Assembly (NCBI GenBank): GCA_903866825.1
Contig: CAIPPE010000141.1
Coordinates: forward strand, 1 to 46,601
DNA from: an uncultured Methylococcaceae bacterium
GTDB taxonomy: Bacteria; Pseudomonadota; Gammaproteobacteria; Methylococcales; Methylomonadaceae
Direction of reading: 5' to 3'
Length of the DNA stretch: 46,601 nucleotides
Within the stretch, counting starts at the first letter, position 1; each line of letters opens with the position of its first letter. Shown here one piece after another: positions 18,595-26,500 of the stretch. Under the pieces are notes generated by a model. It was not told where the DNA came from. It saw only the letters and a program-made list of their open reading frames with translations, and did no database searches. The position numbers and the translations under genes are program-made.

Positions 18595-18641
18595 ACAGAG
18601 GGTCATCTTTAAGCGTAGGGTATTAACGTGAAGGTACTTTG
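18595..18641 (+). promoter_or_regulatory. Late promoter P4 (distal tail unit)
   Basis: Box ACAGAGGGTCATCTTTA at 18595-18611, followed at the same 22-bp spacing by GTACTTTG (18634-18641), where TTTG aligns with the other promoters. Predicted transcription start is about 18648, at or next to the ATG at 18649. It restarts late transcription just past the opposing moron gene. Confidence 0.72.
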
Positions 18642-18648
18642 CAGTAAG

Positions 18649-19788
18649 ATGGCTCTGACTTATCCTACCTTAACTTTCCCATGCAGCGTAAACTCCGTTC
18701 CGTTCTACCCTGCTACATACATGCGCAGGCCATCTGATGCCATGATCAATTGGGGACAATCTGCATACATAGATAGTCTGTTGCAATGGCAGTCATTTTT
18801 GCCTTATGAAAACAAGAGGCTGTTCACCGACACAATTACATTGCAATTCAAAACACAAAAAAACTCTACAGTTTACAACGATACACCAACAACGTTTAAC
18901 TACGTAAATCCAGCTAAATTGTATGTGTGTAATTCTGCACCCGGCCCAAACGGAGTGCCGGTTCCAGGAGCAATTGTAGCTGGGTTTACGAGCGTACTCA
19001 ATGCACCGGGCACACTTTACCCCAATAGATATAATCTTGTTTCCGGTTCTCAGTTTTGGGGCATACAGCAACCAGCTTATGATATATATACCGACCCGAT
19101 AACGGGCAATACCGTCCCGTTGACTACGTACATGTATTCTTTCACCTTCGGGGATGTGCTATCGCCAACTACAGATAGCGGTGTGTACTTTCTGAGATTC
19201 GACAATGTGGATGTAGATGGTGGCATATTTACAGAGTACAGCGAACCAATACTTGTATATGGTACAGATGCTAAAGTGGCGTTCCCCAACACCCTATATT
19301 TCGAGGCTACGAACAGGGTAAACAAAAATGATATCATCATTGATAATTGGTTTAACCATCCATCAGATACGGCAGTATTCACCAACCGCGTAGAAGCCTA
19401 TATACTGGAATATGAGCCGAAGGGCATCTACATGGGATTCCTGCAACAATCGTATGAACCGCTGACTACCTTCAATAAGTCATGGAAAGTCTGGAACCTG
19501 AGCATCGGAGGGGTGGATATAGGAGTGCCAGCTACAGAGTTTGAGATCATTACCAAGATAATGGAAATGGATCTTATTCTTATCAACAACCAGTACTACA
19601 ATTACGACATTCAGACCGGCGGCTCTCAAAACCCTGCCGCTGCATGGAAAATGGATAAGACAAGATACAAGGGACTGTTCACCGGCACGCTGCCTATCAG
19701 GTATAGGTTTGAGAACCAATTCTACATAGGCAGTCCTATAGCTATGCCGCATATATTCGATGGCACATTTGGCGGCCCATTCAGTTAA
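18649..19788 (+). CDS. Tail-associated structural protein
   Basis: A beta-rich protein of about 379 aa (MALTYPTLTFPCSVNSVPF...). A GTG at 18628 would add seven residues, but it overlaps the -7 element of P4, so a transcript from P4 can only use the ATG at 18649 and would be leaderless. Pro/Tyr/Thr-rich sequence with YEPKGIYMGFLQQSYEP fits a baseplate or fibre-base protein. It sits alone between P4 and P5. No family recognised. Confidence 0.65.
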   Translation: MALTYPTLTFPCSVNSVPFYPATYMRRPSDAMINWGQSAYIDSLLQWQSFLPYENKRLFTDTITLQFKTQKNSTVYNDTPTTFNYVNPAKLYVCNSAPGPNGVPVPGAIVAGFTSVLNAPGTLYPNRYNLVSGSQFWGIQQPAYDIYTDPITGNTVPLTTYMYSFTFGDVLSPTTDSGVYFLRFDNVDVDGGIFTEYSEPILVYGTDAKVAFPNTLYFEATNRVNKNDIIIDNWFNHPSDTAVFTNRVEAYILEYEPKGIYMGFLQQSYEPLTTFNKSWKVWNLSIGGVDIGVPATEFEIITKIMEMDLILINNQYYNYDIQTGGSQNPAAAWKMDKTRYKGLFTGTLPIRYRFENQFYIGSPIAMPHIFDGTFGGPFS

Positions 19789-19790
19789 TT

Positions 19791-19837
19791 ACAGAGGGTC
19801 ATCTTTTAAGAGGTAGTATAGCCTGATTTTACTTTTG
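19791..19837 (+). promoter_or_regulatory. Late promoter P5 (fibre/lysis unit)
   Basis: Box ACAGAGGGTCATCTTTT at 19791-19807 and TACTTTTG at 19830-19837, a perfect TAnnTTTG, 22 bp further on. The box begins two bases after the upstream stop codon. Start of transcription near 19844 leaves a leader of about 10 nt before the fibre ATG. Confidence 0.85.
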
Positions 19838-19853
19838 TAAGAATCTCGCATCA

Positions 19854-22289
19854 ATGAAAAAAATAGTCTTCTTATCCATACTTCTCTCCCTGTTTTTTGG
19901 TACATCTTATGCTCAACCATCATTCCCGACAAGGATATCCAATAATATTACCCTTAATGATGCCCGTGTAACTACCAAGACTGCGACATCGTCCATTCAT
20001 CCACCAGATGTTGGTTACGGCATTGATAGCACGCTTAACCTGATGAACTATCTGTATAGCCTTATCAGCGGATCGGGCAATTTACAGGCTGTTACCACCA
20101 TAGGCGCTACCACCAACCACGGAATGACCGTAGATGATGGCGTGAACTGGAAAACTACGCATGGAGCATTCAGCACGACTACATATACTGAATCGGGAAC
20201 TGTTCTATCGGCCATAGGTATAGTATCCGGTAAGCCAACGATGGCCCTTAAAGACAATACCAGTGCAAATTACGGCCAGCTACAATCAGGTAATCTTACT
20301 GCATTGCGCATATGGTTAGGCCCTGACGAAGGTAATGGCAGCGGATTGAACTCAACATTTGTACTACACAGGACAAAGTACCCGACCGTAGTAGATGATG
20401 GAGCTGGAGATAGTGTTCATACCGACCCAAATAAGTTTGAGATCACAATGCCCGGATCAGGAGGGTATAAGCAAACGCAACGGCAGTATGCTAATTATGA
20501 TTTCTTTGGCATACAGAGCACATCATCAGGATCGTATTGGGGTAATAGGATTCATTGGTACCCAACCGTAGGGAATTTGTATGATGACAGTATACCGCAA
20601 AAGTCAGGCACTTTTGCTATGCTTAGTGATGTAACAGGTGCCGCAATACCATTAAATGAAGTAGCATTCGGTACTGGCACATCAATAACTGGAGACGCCT
20701 CATTTGTTTATGATATATCATCTGGCTATCCTTCCTTTAAAATTCAGGATATATATGGTGATAAATACATGTTTTTAGATGGAACAACCTCATTAAAAAT
20801 TGGTTCTATAGATGGGGGTTCAGATTATAGTATATATGAATATTTTGATTACGTAGCAGGGAATGTTCAAACAGGAGATATATCAAGCCTAGTAAACGGA
20901 GTAAGAAGTGTTGTAGACGTACAATATGGATATACTTTAATGGGAGATCCTGACGGTGTTAGGGAAAGAGTAGATGTTGCTAATCAAGTAATTCAATTAT
21001 ATACAACATATAGTCAATTTGATATTGACGGAGTTAATAAAACGGTTAAAGCTGGTGATTTATCACTATATTCAAACGGACAACAATTGCTAATTGACGC
21101 ATTTAATAATAAATCTGCTTTAGGTGATGTTGAAAATGATTTTAGTGGATTGGAATTGCTTATAGACGCATCTAACGCAAAGGGGTATATTGGAGACCCT
21201 ACAGGTGCTTCAAATGGATTAGGTGTTGTTGTAGACATTGGTAATAATATTATTTCTTTAGGTGAAATATCAGCTTTGAGTTCTCAAACTTATTTAAATG
21301 TAGATGTTAATAATGAAAATATTATCGAAGGGGACGCATATTTAAACCATAATGGTTTACAACACAAAGTTGATGTGCTCAATAACGTAATATCTGATGG
21401 TGACCTAACCAATTTATCTACCGGAATAAGGCTGGAGGTTAATCCAGGAACTGAAGATGTATCTATAAGAGATATTGCAGGTGGAACAACGATAGGCCTT
21501 GGCATAGACGTAAATTTTTCAAATAACAAAATACAATTAGGTTCACCGTATGGAATTTCTGGTTTAATTGGCGAATCTATAGATTTAACTACTGGTCACA
21601 TAACGAATGGAGACCCTTTGCATATATATAATACCATTGTTGGAATGTATCAAGATATTGACCTTTCAACAAGCAGTATAAAAGAAGGCGATATTGACAA
21701 TCATTATAATGGATTTGCATCAAAATTAGATGTAGCCAATCAAACTTTTGATATAGGCACAATATATGGAACTTCAACAAATTCATCGATACATCTTGAT
21801 TCTTATGGTGAAGTAATTAAAATGGGTAATCAATCCGGTTTTCAAATAGATATAGACGGGGCTGCTCACGCTACGTATATAGGCGACGTATTACTATCTT
21901 CCAATAGTACTGTAACGGCAGTAGATGACCTAAATAAAGTTAATTGGAGTACAAATTCTGTAGCCTATCCAACAATGAAAATAAGTACTGCTACATCCGG
22001 TACAGTTGTAATGTCCAGCGATGCCAGAGGTTATTATATAAATCCACCCAGTACCGCTTCTACACTTTCAATACAAACTCCAAATACAGCAACTAAAGAT
22101 GGGGAAGAGATGTTAATAATTTTTGGAGGAACTATACCTAGCGGAACTGTAGTAACTACTTTATCTATAGCTACAGGATCTTTTATAGGAAATATAGTAA
22201 GTCCAACAGTTGTAACATCTAGTGTAAAAGCAGGGTATTGTATACACATAAAATACTTACAATCACTAAACAGGTGGTACGTCTATTAA
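19854..22289 (+). CDS. Tail fibre/receptor-binding protein with signal peptide and internal repeats
   Basis: An 811-aa protein beginning with a strong signal peptide (MKKIVFLSILLSLFFGTSYA-QPS). Residues about 20-60 (TLNDARVTTKTATSSIHPPDVGYGID) resemble an attachment head. Residues about 290-690 hold roughly a dozen degenerate repeats of about 25-30 aa built as ...I.xGD...NG...xVDV.N..I, suggesting a beta-helix or beta-prism shaft. The C-terminus is a compact beta domain (TLSIATGSFIGNIVSPTVV). The repeat part is much more AT-rich than its flanks (about 30 percent GC by hand count of sample lines), suggesting an exchanged module. Host-recognition role is likely; the export signal is odd. Confidence 0.72.
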   Translation: MKKIVFLSILLSLFFGTSYAQPSFPTRISNNITLNDARVTTKTATSSIHPPDVGYGIDSTLNLMNYLYSLISGSGNLQAVTTIGATTNHGMTVDDGVNWKTTHGAFSTTTYTESGTVLSAIGIVSGKPTMALKDNTSANYGQLQSGNLTALRIWLGPDEGNGSGLNSTFVLHRTKYPTVVDDGAGDSVHTDPNKFEITMPGSGGYKQTQRQYANYDFFGIQSTSSGSYWGNRIHWYPTVGNLYDDSIPQKSGTFAMLSDVTGAAIPLNEVAFGTGTSITGDASFVYDISSGYPSFKIQDIYGDKYMFLDGTTSLKIGSIDGGSDYSIYEYFDYVAGNVQTGDISSLVNGVRSVVDVQYGYTLMGDPDGVRERVDVANQVIQLYTTYSQFDIDGVNKTVKAGDLSLYSNGQQLLIDAFNNKSALGDVENDFSGLELLIDASNAKGYIGDPTGASNGLGVVVDIGNNIISLGEISALSSQTYLNVDVNNENIIEGDAYLNHNGLQHKVDVLNNVISDGDLTNLSTGIRLEVNPGTEDVSIRDIAGGTTIGLGIDVNFSNNKIQLGSPYGISGLIGESIDLTTGHITNGDPLHIYNTIVGMYQDIDLSTSSIKEGDIDNHYNGFASKLDVANQTFDIGTIYGTSTNSSIHLDSYGEVIKMGNQSGFQIDIDGAAHATYIGDVLLSSNSTVTAVDDLNKVNWSTNSVAYPTMKISTATSGTVVMSSDARGYYINPPSTASTLSIQTPNTATKDGEEMLIIFGGTIPSGTVVTTLSIATGSFIGNIVSPTVVTSSVKAGYCIHIKYLQSLNRWYVY

Positions 22290-22313
22290 TTAATTAACCT
22301 CAAATAATAAAAA

Positions 22314-22664
22314 ATGAAAAAATCAATTTTATCGCTGCTGTTTTTATCGGTATTCACCGGCGCTATTGCTCAAAACAAAACGCAAGCTATTCGCCAAGGT
22401 ACAAGGAATCTCGAAACGCCACAGGTATTAGCCCTACTGAATGATACAGCATCGAAAATAGGCGTTATATCTCACGATAACAATATAGATGCTGTAGTAT
22501 TCGGCTACTCAATATTCACAGCCCAAAATAAGCAAATAGGCGCTACGGCTACTTTTGTATGTAAAGGTAGTTGCTACACCTATTACCAAAATAACCTGGG
22601 CAAGAATATACCCTTCCAAATCGTGGCCGATAGCGCACTGCACGTAGACATCATTCAACCATAA
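22314..22664 (+). CDS. Small secreted protein after fibre gene
   Basis: A 116-aa protein with signal peptide MKKSILSLLFLSVFTGAIA-QNK. The mature part of about 97 residues has two cysteines close together (VCKGSCYTYY) that could form a disulphide. It follows the fibre gene by 24 bases in the P5 unit. It might act as fibre partner or chaperone, or in the periplasm during lysis. No family recognised. Confidence 0.65.
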   Translation: MKKSILSLLFLSVFTGAIAQNKTQAIRQGTRNLETPQVLALLNDTASKIGVISHDNNIDAVVFGYSIFTAQNKQIGATATFVCKGSCYTYYQNNLGKNIPFQIVADSALHVDIIQP

Positions 22665-22694
22665 TTCGTTCACACTTTCATATCCATATTAAAT

Positions 22695-22961
22695 ATGACA
22701 CAGGAACGGGAGAATATACTTAGCCGGCAGATAAAGGGCCTGACGTGGGGTGTGATGATTACGATCATTACTGTATTTGGTGGTGGAGCAGTATTTATTG
22801 TACGCGGCTACGGGGATGCCCGCGTAATCATGACAACCGTGCTCCTTGAAGTAAAAAACAACAAAGAAACCCAACAGGAAATAAAGAATGATATCCGCGA
22901 ACTGAAGAATAGGCAGGATATGGTTGAAAGTAAACTGATTTCTCAACGATTGGACAAATAG
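22695..22961 (+). CDS. Membrane-anchored coiled-coil protein (holin-accessory-like)
   Basis: An 88-aa protein with a single membrane segment (WGVMITIITVFGGGAVFIV, about residues 18-36) and a C-terminal coiled coil (EVKNNKETQQEIKNDIRELKNRQDMVESKL). This is the mirror layout of XhlA-type lysis accessories. Located five bases before a two-segment holin candidate and upstream of the endolysin, so a lysis role is probable. Confidence 0.6.
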   Translation: MTQERENILSRQIKGLTWGVMITIITVFGGGAVFIVRGYGDARVIMTTVLLEVKNNKETQQEIKNDIRELKNRQDMVESKLISQRLDK

Positions 22962-22966
22962 TCATC

Positions 22967-23233
22967 ATGAAACAAGCATCATTTCCGCAGATAGTAGCCG
23001 CTTGCGTATGCGGCATTTCCTTGCTGATACTCGCAGCTGTTCTTTTCGTGCCGTCTAAGGGGTCGCATCAGGACATGATCGTAGGTTGTCTTATCGGCAG
23101 CTTCACATCTTCTCTTGGCTTCTTTATCGGTACAACTATAGGGAGTAAGGCAAAAGACGAAGCCAATCAGGATAATACCAATAAGTTGATAGACTCCCTA
23201 GCTAACTCAACTCCAGTAACAAAAAACATATAG
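22967..23233 (+). CDS. Holin candidate
   Basis: An 88-aa protein with two hydrophobic segments (IVAACVCGISLLILAAVLFV about 9-28 and IVGCLIGSFTSSLGFFIGTTI about 38-58) and a charged, polar C-terminus. Size, topology and place in the lysis cassette fit a class II holin that forms lesions in the inner membrane. Holins lack conserved motifs, so the call is by topology. Confidence 0.6.
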   Translation: MKQASFPQIVAACVCGISLLILAAVLFVPSKGSHQDMIVGCLIGSFTSSLGFFIGTTIGSKAKDEANQDNTNKLIDSLANSTPVTKNI

Positions 23234-23268
23234 AACCTCTCGAAGTAAAGGCAATCGAATCCATAGAA

Positions 23269-23454
23269 ATGAAAAGGATCTTACTATTCATCAAAACCGT
23301 AGAAACGGAAATAGCGGCGGCGCTTACTCCTGAAAAGAAAAAGGAAATACTGGAAACTGCTAAGACACTTGCGCCACATGTGCTTAATGGCACATGGTTG
23401 GAACTTGCGCTCGTGGCAATAACAGCATTAGAAGCAACAATAGCAACCGCCTAA
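23269..23454 (+). CDS. Small helical lysis-cassette protein
   Basis: A 61-aa helical protein: a charged amphipathic half (VETEIAAALTPEKKKEILETAKTL) and a hydrophobic end (WLELALVAITALEATIATA). Its TAA overlaps the ATG of the next gene (TAATG), so translation is coupled. Possibly a membrane-active lysis helper; function unknown. Confidence 0.6.
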   Translation: MKRILLFIKTVETEIAAALTPEKKKEILETAKTLAPHVLNGTWLELALVAITALEATIATA

Positions 23455-24014
23455 TGAGCCTCAACAATCCAGAGATGATGAGTTTCCTAAAACTCCGAAA
23501 ATACATCGGGGTTTTAGGTTTCTTTTTGCCTATACTCATCATCTGCAGAGTGGGATTATTGTCCTCCATTTCCTACAGTTACTATACACCGGCTCACGAC
23601 ATATTTGTCGGGTCATTGTACCTTATAGGTGGGTTTTTCATTGGGGATAAGGGGTATGACCTCAAAGACACTATAGCTAATAGAATATGCGGCGCATGCG
23701 CCCTGCTTGTGGCTAATTTTCCCTGCAATGGGCAATATGCATGGGTTCATTATGTATCGGCGTTTATTCTGTTCTCAATGCTGGGGTATATCTCCTGCTT
23801 TCTGTTCACGAAAAGCGCCGGGGCTTACAATTACATGAAGGGCAAAAGGAATGCAGTTTATTCGTTTTGCGGCAAGCTGATATTTATGAATGTGCTGATC
23901 ATTGCTGCATTTTCCTATTCCGGGTTGCCCATTTTCATCCCTGAGAGCTTATGCCTGTTTCCATTCGGAATAGCGTGGATTGTAAAGGGTAAAGTATTAT
24001 TAACTGATAAGTAA
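23454..24014 (+). CDS. Multi-pass membrane protein in lysis cassette
   Basis: A 186-aa protein with five or six predicted membrane segments (for example VLGFFLPILIICRVGLL, IFVGSLYLIGGFFIG, FILFSMLGYISCFLF). The loop SYYTPAHDIFVG followed by GDKGYDLKD resembles a widespread bacterial membrane-protein family of unknown function. The frame is open further upstream, but the ATG overlapping the preceding stop is the natural start. It precedes the endolysin by five bases. It could be a large holin or an envelope-modifying protein; neither is proven. Confidence 0.6.
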   Translation: MSLNNPEMMSFLKLRKYIGVLGFFLPILIICRVGLLSSISYSYYTPAHDIFVGSLYLIGGFFIGDKGYDLKDTIANRICGACALLVANFPCNGQYAWVHYVSAFILFSMLGYISCFLFTKSAGAYNYMKGKRNAVYSFCGKLIFMNVLIIAAFSYSGLPIFIPESLCLFPFGIAWIVKGKVLLTDK

Positions 24015-24019
24015 TTTTT

Positions 24020-24484
24020 ATGAGAGATACAATTTCAATAGATAGGATTGCGCGCCTGCACCCAAAAGTTCGTGACACTTTCCAGCAGTTCATAGAAGAA
24101 TGCGAAAGTACGTTTGATATTACCCTGCGGATCATGCTCGGTTATCGCACAATAGCGGAACAGGATACTTTATATGCTCAGGGCCGCACAACGGGTGGCA
24201 ACATCGTAACTAATGCAAAGGGTGGCCAATCATTTCATAACTATGGTCTGGCTGTTGACCTATGCCACATATTGGACAATAAGCAAGTGGACTGGAACTA
24301 TGATATGTCCACTTTGAAGCCTATAGCCGATAAGTACTGCCTTGAATGGGGTGGTAGCTGGGTGCACATCAAAGACAGGCCTCATTTTGAAGCGCGCCTA
24401 GGATTTCAGGAAAATTGCAGCGATCTACTTGCCATAGTAAAGGCAGGAAATGTCGATGAAAACGGGTATGTAAATCTACCATAA
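24020..24484 (+). CDS. Endolysin, M15 (VanY-like) L-Ala-D-Glu peptidase
   Basis: A 154-aa peptidase of the Peptidase_M15_4 type that cuts peptidoglycan stem peptides. The zinc ligands are visible as H73 and D80 in SFHNYGLAVDL and H122 in DRPHFE, and the GYRT loop (about 41-44) and WGGSW also match the family. There is no signal peptide, so it needs a holin to reach the wall, consistent with the membrane proteins just upstream. It is the last late gene and is followed by a terminator hairpin. Confidence 0.92.
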   Translation: MRDTISIDRIARLHPKVRDTFQQFIEECESTFDITLRIMLGYRTIAEQDTLYAQGRTTGGNIVTNAKGGQSFHNYGLAVDLCHILDNKQVDWNYDMSTLKPIADKYCLEWGGSWVHIKDRPHFEARLGFQENCSDLLAIVKAGNVDENGYVNLP

Positions 24485-24524
24485 AGGCCACGGCCAGTAG
24501 AAAACGTTCCGGCGTCCCGGTGTA

Positions 24525-24552
24525 AGCCCTGCTTCTTAGCGGGGTTTATTTA
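24525..24552 (+). terminator. Terminator at end of late region
   Basis: An 8-bp stem with two G-T pairs, AGCCCTGC (24525-24532) / GCGGGGTT (24539-24546), loop TTCTTA, then TATTTAT. It separates late + strand genes from convergent early genes. The rest of the gap (24553-24640) is AT-rich with a small palindrome ACAATAATTGT and could hold an attachment site, but nothing shows this directly. Confidence 0.55.
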
Positions 24553-24640
24553 TACCGAAAACGGGGTAATTAGAATTACAATAATTGTGTTGAAATATGT
24601 AAAAAAACAACTTTGAGTGTTAAATTATGTACTACATAGC

Positions 24641-25540
24641 TTATGCGGCTTCGGTAATCCATTTCATTAATCGCATAAAGTGTTCGATATTACTCTCCTT
24701 TGCCGCACTTAGTGAAGAAACGGAGGTTTCTGTAAAGGATTGTTCAACTTTGAGCAATCCTTTTTCATTTAATATCAATGCTTTATGAGCATAAATAGGT
24801 GTTAGGAAAAGAGTTCGATAAGTTCCGCTTTGGTAGCTCAATTTGTTATCGAACACCACATTAATGAATGCTTTTTTACTATGCATGCTACTAGAATTGT
24901 AGATATATGCTATGTCTGACAGCTTGTGAAGGCTGCTTTCATATCGCTTCCAGGTATTGGCGATCGGCTCACTAAGCTCCTCTATGTCGTGCATAAGGAA
25001 CATTCGCTCACTCTCGTATCTGGTTTTCCATTTACGGTATGTTTCATCGTCGAGCTTGTTCACAATGTACTTTTCCTCAATGCCATCTATTTTTGATTCC
25101 AAAGCTGATAACTCCCTGTTTTTCTTATCTACGGCATCATTATTGGCATTCAACAATATCTGCGTACGGAATGAGAAAAATACAGGCGACTTAGGGTGCA
25201 CTCCTATATTTTCAAGTATTGACAGGATGGTGATTTTGTATTTCTTCTCCAGCTTTTCCATCATGGCCAATGCCTCAGCAAGATTGCGGGAAAAGCGATC
25301 GTACTTATAAACTATCAGGTAATCAATGGCTTTATGATTGAGTGCAATGTAACTCTCCAGTTCCTGCCATGAGATGCGGTCAAAGTTCTTTGCACTCTGC
25401 CCATCATCTTCAAAAACAGAGAGTAGCGATATATCATGCTTGATGCAGTAAGTTTCTATCTCTGAGCGCTGGCCCGATAGGGAGTAGTTAGACTGCTCTT
25501 TTGTGCTGATTCGGATATACCCTATTGCTTTCTTCGACAT
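24641..25540 (-). CDS. Serine recombinase lacking its DNA-binding middle
   Basis: A 299-aa protein starting at MSKKAIGYIRIS. Residues 1 to about 130 are a complete resolvase catalytic domain: YIRISTKEQ with Ser12 as nucleophile, and YKYDRFSRN. After FFSFRTQILLNA (about 122-132) the family normally continues into the recombinase and zinc-ribbon domains (about 200 residues). Here it jumps to the coiled coil (RELSALESKIDGIEEKYI, DDETYRKWKTRYESE) and the C-terminal tail (HSKKAFINVVFDNKLSY...TLFLTPIY) found at the end of large serine integrases. The frame is preserved across the gap. Integration activity is doubtful without DNA binding. An extra 14 upstream codons are in frame but unlikely. Confidence 0.82.
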   Translation of the reverse strand: MSKKAIGYIRISTKEQSNYSLSGQRSEIETYCIKHDISLLSVFEDDGQSAKNFDRISWQELESYIALNHKAIDYLIVYKYDRFSRNLAEALAMMEKLEKKYKITILSILENIGVHPKSPVFFSFRTQILLNANNDAVDKKNRELSALESKIDGIEEKYIVNKLDDETYRKWKTRYESERMFLMHDIEELSEPIANTWKRYESSLHKLSDIAYIYNSSSMHSKKAFINVVFDNKLSYQSGTYRTLFLTPIYAHKALILNEKGLLKVEQSFTETSVSSLSAAKESNIEHFMRLMKWITEAA

Positions 25541-25664
25541 GGTTCGGCTTTTTAATGATACTGTGTGCAAACATTTCGGCAAGTAAAATAAGAAATTCCT
25601 GTTCCTCCTTTGACATTGAAGGTAACGGATTGTTGGTTTTTGGTATTTGTATTTGCTTTTTCAC
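25488..25664 (-). CDS. Small protein preceding recombinase
   Basis: A 58-aa frame from GTG at 25664 to TAA at 25488, overlapping the recombinase start by 53 bases. It reads SKEEQEFLILLAEMFAHSII and ends NRVYPNQHKRAV. Such short genes ending in a (Y/H)PNx(Y/H)KR motif are a recurrent partner upstream of Bacteroidota serine recombinases, from memory of such loci. It may help control recombination. It fills most of the gap between DUF1064 and the recombinase. Confidence 0.6.
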   Translation of the reverse strand: MKKQIQIPKTNNPLPSMSKEEQEFLILLAEMFAHSIIKKPNHVEESNRVYPNQHKRAV

Positions 25665-25686
25665 TTATTTATTGCCTATATTCTAT

Positions 25687-26073
25687 TTATACTTCCTTTA
25701 TCCTTATCCCCAACTCCTTAAACATCATTTTGTTTTTCAGCCGGTAAACGGGTAATTTCCTTGTGATTTCCGATTTCACATCCTCTACAACCTCCAACCC
25801 TGTTTTAGCATCGATGTACACATGATCGGCTATATAGTCGCACACCGATAGATTATAAACAACCTGACGGCGTAACTGGCCAATCTCCCCGACTTTGAGC
25901 AGTAGTAGCAGTTCCCGGTACCGCTTATATTCCTTTGAGCTGTCGAACACCATCCCATCCCACTCTATTTTGTTGTTGTTGAATTTAGGGCGTTTCTTAT
26001 TTTTATCTGTTGGTGGATCATCCAACCCCTCCGCCGCAACGATGGTGCCCTTTGCTAACTTATCCCTGACCAT
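25687..26073 (-). CDS. DUF1064 protein (putative nuclease)
   Basis: A 128-aa protein. Residues from about 36 match DUF1064: EWDGMVFDSSKEYKRYREL, LLKVGEIGQLRRQVVYNL, YIADHVYIDAKTGLEVVEDVKS and a C-terminal VYRLKNKMMFKELGI. The E...D-x(n)-E-D-V-K layout is that of PD-(D/E)XK nucleases, and the family is thought to be phage endonuclease/junction-resolvase-like. It overlaps the upstream gene by 14 bases. It probably acts on phage DNA in late replication or packaging. Confidence 0.8.
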   Translation of the reverse strand: MVRDKLAKGTIVAAEGLDDPPTDKNKKRPKFNNNKIEWDGMVFDSSKEYKRYRELLLLLKVGEIGQLRRQVVYNLSVCDYIADHVYIDAKTGLEVVEDVKSEITRKLPVYRLKNKMMFKELGIRIKEV

Positions 26074-26491
26074 CTGGGCGGTCCATTGTACCTATTGCTT
26101 CATTCTCCATTTTAGTTTTAACAATATCAACCGCTCGTTCTATTGCGGATGTGAGGGCTTCGCTAAATGTCGCCACGGGTTCATCGTCATTTATTACACC
26201 AATCGGCTCAAACGTTCCTTTTGATTGTATTCCCGCTATCCATCCGTCATGGTCTGTATTAGTGCATACAAGCACATGCAGCCTATGTTTCTCACGAAGC
26301 CAGTCGGTTACACAATGTAAATCAGGGGCGGAAACGCACATATCCTCATCATTATGATTGAAAGCCGATTGTTCCTGCATGAAGCGGTCAACATTATTTC
26401 CTGTATCACCATCATACCAATAATCCGTTGTAGGAACATCGAAACCAATATCCCTCAATTTGTGCGCTAGTTCTTTTGTTACGTGTATCAT
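26060..26491 (-). CDS. Bacteroidota-phage accessory protein, unknown
   Basis: A 143-aa protein with N-terminal VTKELAHKLRDIGFDVPTTDYW and the central motif DLHCVTDWLREKHRLHVLV (a W-L-R-E segment often seen in early proteins of Bacteroidota phages). The C-terminal helix FSEALTSAIERAVDIVK is typical of the same group. No enzymatic motif. Its role is unknown. Confidence 0.7.
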   Translation of the reverse strand: MIHVTKELAHKLRDIGFDVPTTDYWYDGDTGNNVDRFMQEQSAFNHNDEDMCVSAPDLHCVTDWLREKHRLHVLVCTNTDHDGWIAGIQSKGTFEPIGVINDDEPVATFSEALTSAIERAVDIVKTKMENEAIGTMDRPDGQG

Positions 26492-26500
26492 TGTTCTGTT

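Noticed and set aside
19854-22289. Diversity-generating retroelement acting on the fibre gene
   Set aside because: No reverse transcriptase gene and no template repeat of the fibre end were seen anywhere in the window.
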